A stretch of 26,135 nt of DNA, from NCBI GenBank assembly GCA_027003085.1, contig JALWYR010000037.1, forward strand, positions 271-26,405, written 5' to 3'. Origin of the DNA: Flavobacteriales bacterium. Lineage in GTDB: Bacteria > Bacteroidota > Bacteroidia > Flavobacteriales > Flavobacteriaceae. The notes under the pieces are model-generated. The model did no database searches and had not been told where the DNA came from. It saw only the letters and a list, made by a program, of their open reading frames with translations. This document shows positions 24,535 through 26,135 of the stretch, piece after piece. A program made the translations under genes and the position numbers. The first letter of the stretch is position 1. Every line of letters starts with the position of its first letter.

Positions 24535-25773
24535 TTATTCGACCATATCTTCGATTTCCAGCAAATCGTCATACAAATTATTGGCCCGGTCCAAATAGTT
24601 ATACAAAAAGTTATTGTCCGACGGAATGCCGGAGGTTTCGGGCAAGCGTGAAACACTCCCATTATCCGTTACCTGGTAAATATTCAATTGGCCGGGCGCA
24701 ATTAAACTGTTCAATGATATTTCTTGCAAGTTTTTTAATTTTTCCAAGGCATTCGATTTGGTTTTATCATCAGCTTGTTCTATCATTTGTTTGACCATAT
24801 AGGCTTTGAGGTTTAAACTCAAATAGCTAATGATATAGGGACTGTGGGTTGAAAAAATAAAACGGTTAGCCGGTTTGGAATTATTAATTTCCAATAATTT
24901 TTTCATCAAATTCCATTGCGACGAAGGGAACAGGTTCTGTTCGGGTTCTTCCACAATATTGACAAACGATTTTTTGACAAAACGTTTGACCAAGGACGAA
25001 ATGGCTATTTTACGCATTTCGTCCGGCATGTCCTCGGTTAATATCTTTTCCAGTTCTTTTTTAAAGTTTTCCCTTTCCAACCCGGATAAGGCGGCATTGT
25101 CATCATTAATATTTATTACCGTTTGAGCTAAATAGGATGAAACCAAATATAACGGAACTACCGACATAAAGCCACTGGCCGCATCGAAAAGCGGGATGCG
25201 ATAACCGGGGCCTAATAAATTCAACCTGTCGTTTAGCCGGTCGTAATTTACCTTGACATTGTTAAACGGGAGTTCAACTGTTTTGCTAATACTACGTTTT
25301 GCTTCTTCGAACATATCGATAAAATCGAGCAAGGAGCCGCTTGCCAGCCGGAGCATTTTAGGCGATTTTACGTAGGCCACAAAATTCCTTTCGGCAGGAA
25401 CAAACATAATTTGCGGGAGTGCATAGCCGGCTTTTTTTTCAGTGATTTGCAACCTGTCGTCTTTGAGCGAAATATCGAAAACTTCACCCTGATAATCGAT
25501 AACTGACTCTTTTGACAAATATTTTTCAAGACGGTGGTAAGGAAGAATCGTATTTTTAAACCGGTTTTTTCGTTTGAACCACTTGATGTCGAAATCGCCG
25601 CGAAAGAGCACTTTCTCTATCCACATAAATGTGGAAATCAGCTTGGTTATTGTGCTTTTGCCACTTCCTTGGTTTCCGATGAATGCCGTGACTTTATCTA
25701 TTTCAATCCAACCACCATTTTCCAAACATCCATCTTTGATGGGGCCAAAATTTTTTATTTTTATTCTTGGCAT
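24535..25773 (-). CDS. AAA (SMC/OLD-like, AAA_15/AAA_21 type) ATPase
   Basis: This is a 412-residue cytosolic ATPase of the ABC-like overcoming-lysogenization-defect/RecF class. The N-terminal strand IKIKNFGPIKDG is typical of this class. Walker A is G33-N-Q-G-S-G-K39-S-T41, the signature-like region is DAASGFMSVVPLYL (197-210), Walker B is V271-N-I-V-E275-E-P-E278, and the histidine switch is FSTHSP with H310. There is no C-terminal TOPRIM domain, unlike OLD or GajA. The start chosen is the ATG at 25773, because the longer frame opens only with a TTG that lies inside the -7 promoter box. It is followed by the nuclease-like gene, and the pair is flanked by 37-base direct repeats. ATPase-nuclease pairs of this general kind occur in anti-phage systems; the exact family is not recognised. 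Confidence 0.88.
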   Translation of the reverse strand: MPRIKIKNFGPIKDGCLENGGWIEIDKVTAFIGNQGSGKSTITKLISTFMWIEKVLFRGDFDIKWFKRKNRFKNTILPYHRLEKYLSKESVIDYQGEVFDISLKDDRLQITEKKAGYALPQIMFVPAERNFVAYVKSPKMLRLASGSLLDFIDMFEEAKRSISKTVELPFNNVKVNYDRLNDRLNLLGPGYRIPLFDAASGFMSVVPLYLVSSYLAQTVININDDNAALSGLERENFKKELEKILTEDMPDEMRKIAISSLVKRFVKKSFVNIVEEPEQNLFPSSQWNLMKKLLEINNSKPANRFIFSTHSPYIISYLSLNLKAYMVKQMIEQADDKTKSNALEKLKNLQEISLNSLIAPGQLNIYQVTDNGSVSRLPETSGIPSDNNFLYNYLDRANNLYDDLLEIEDMVE

Positions 25774-25797
25774 AAAATATTCTTCATTTGTTATTAA

Positions 25798-25805
25798 CAA
25801 AGTTA
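25798..25805 (-). promoter_or_regulatory. -7 box of the ATPase-nuclease-like operon
   Basis: The minus strand reads TAACTTTG, a full TAnnTTTG match, 24 bases upstream of the ATG at 25773. It lies inside the repeat-bracketed unit, so the cassette appears to bring its own promoter. No convincing -33 TTTG is seen. Confidence 0.5.
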
Positions 25806-25851
25806 TGAAAAAATCCTCGTCGAAATAATACGCCGGCTAAGCATCCCTATT

Positions 25852-25888
25852 TTGATTTTTGCCTATTTCCGCATAAAAATCAGGTTTA
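25852..25888 (+). repeat. 37-base direct repeat, right copy (att-like)
   Basis: This is identical to 23923-23959. Read in the nhaC frame it still encodes LIFAYFRIKIRF and then RRG and a stop, i.e. the same codon distance to the stop as in nhaC (KKR and stop). The bases before it do not resemble nhaC. It may be the original 3' end of nhaC displaced by insertion of the two-gene cassette. Confidence 0.95.
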
Positions 25889-26135
25889 GGCGGGGGTAAA
25901 TTTGCCGGTGGAGTGATTTTTTCATCAATGAACTTTTGAAAACGTGTTATACGTAACACCGCCGATGGCAAAGAATAAATTGCGCCAGGGATGGGAGCGG
26001 TTATGCGGCGAAGGGTAGGCATCGCTTCAAGCATGAAATTATCACACCAAGTTTTGTTCTTTTTGCCGATAACGGCATTGACAATCCTTGCCATAGCTAC
26101 GGCTATGCCTTCGGATTGCCGGCTTTGTTCTCGAC
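25889..26135. other. Right-end region without a confident gene
   Basis: A minus-strand open frame of 85 codons (25837-26094) runs through here and back across the 37-base repeat. It has no recognisable family, start context or terminator, and its C-terminal third merely reads the nhaC tail backwards. The sequence could be downstream flank of the original nhaC, an intergenic repeat, or the edge of a gene continuing beyond the window. A short inverted motif ATAGCTACGGCTAT lies at 26093-26106. Confidence 0.3.

Noticed and set aside
24014..25773. Assignment of the right-end pair to PARIS, Gabija or Septu
   Set aside because: The ATPase lacks a TOPRIM domain, the partner lacks TOPRIM, HNH or helicase motifs, and its only catalytic-looking motif is D-x12-ExK.
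25837..26094. Minus-strand 85-codon frame across the right repeat
   Set aside because: Its C-terminal portion is simply the reverse reading of the nhaC tail repeat, and the rest has no recognisable features. It is kept only as an unassigned region.

Overview
The window reads as chromosomal DNA from a member of the Bacteroidota, probably Flavobacteriia-like. The evidence is a SusC/SusD pair of nutrient-uptake proteins, lipoproteins with Bacteroidota-style lipoboxes, and many upstream regions carrying the TAnnTTTG -7 box typical of this phylum. No rRNA, tRNA, CRISPR array, transposase or integrase was found. Most genes in the left two thirds lie on the minus strand.

Left part (1-8.4 kb, all minus strand): a KtrAB/TrkAH-type potassium uptake pair, a cation diffusion facilitator (zinc-type efflux), a SusD-like lipoprotein with its SusC-like TonB-dependent channel, and a small YbjQ-family protein. 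A clear intrinsic terminator separates susCD from the efflux gene. Middle part (8.4-16.2 kb): an adenosylcobalamin-dependent ribonucleotide reductase (nrdJ), then a sulfide:quinone oxidoreductase-like flavoprotein followed by a 57-residue basic, Trp-rich small protein that standard length cut-offs would miss. The flavoprotein is divergent from an NADP-type glutamate dehydrogenase (gdhA). Next come a DASS/SLC13 carboxylate transporter and a glycosidase-like lipoprotein.

The 17.4-21 kb block looks more AT-rich by eye. It holds a secreted S41-family peptidase, a 740-base intergenic region containing a candidate small RNA with its own promoter-like box and terminator, and an outer-membrane beta-barrel protein of unnamed family. 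A MazG-like pyrophosphohydrolase and a GT4 glycosyltransferase follow on the minus strand, divergent from an NhaC-type Na+/H+ antiporter.

The most interesting part is the right end. A self-contained two-gene cassette lies immediately downstream of nhaC: an SMC/OLD-like AAA ATPase with its own promoter-like box, and a 168-residue partner with a D-x12-ExK signature resembling the PD-(D/E)XK nuclease core. The cassette is bracketed by an exact 37-base direct repeat. One copy is the last part of the nhaC coding sequence; the other lies beyond the ATPase promoter and still encodes the NhaC C-terminus in frame, with a stop at the same codon distance. This looks like site-specific insertion of a small, possibly anti-phage, cassette into the 3' end of nhaC. 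No recombinase is visible in the window.
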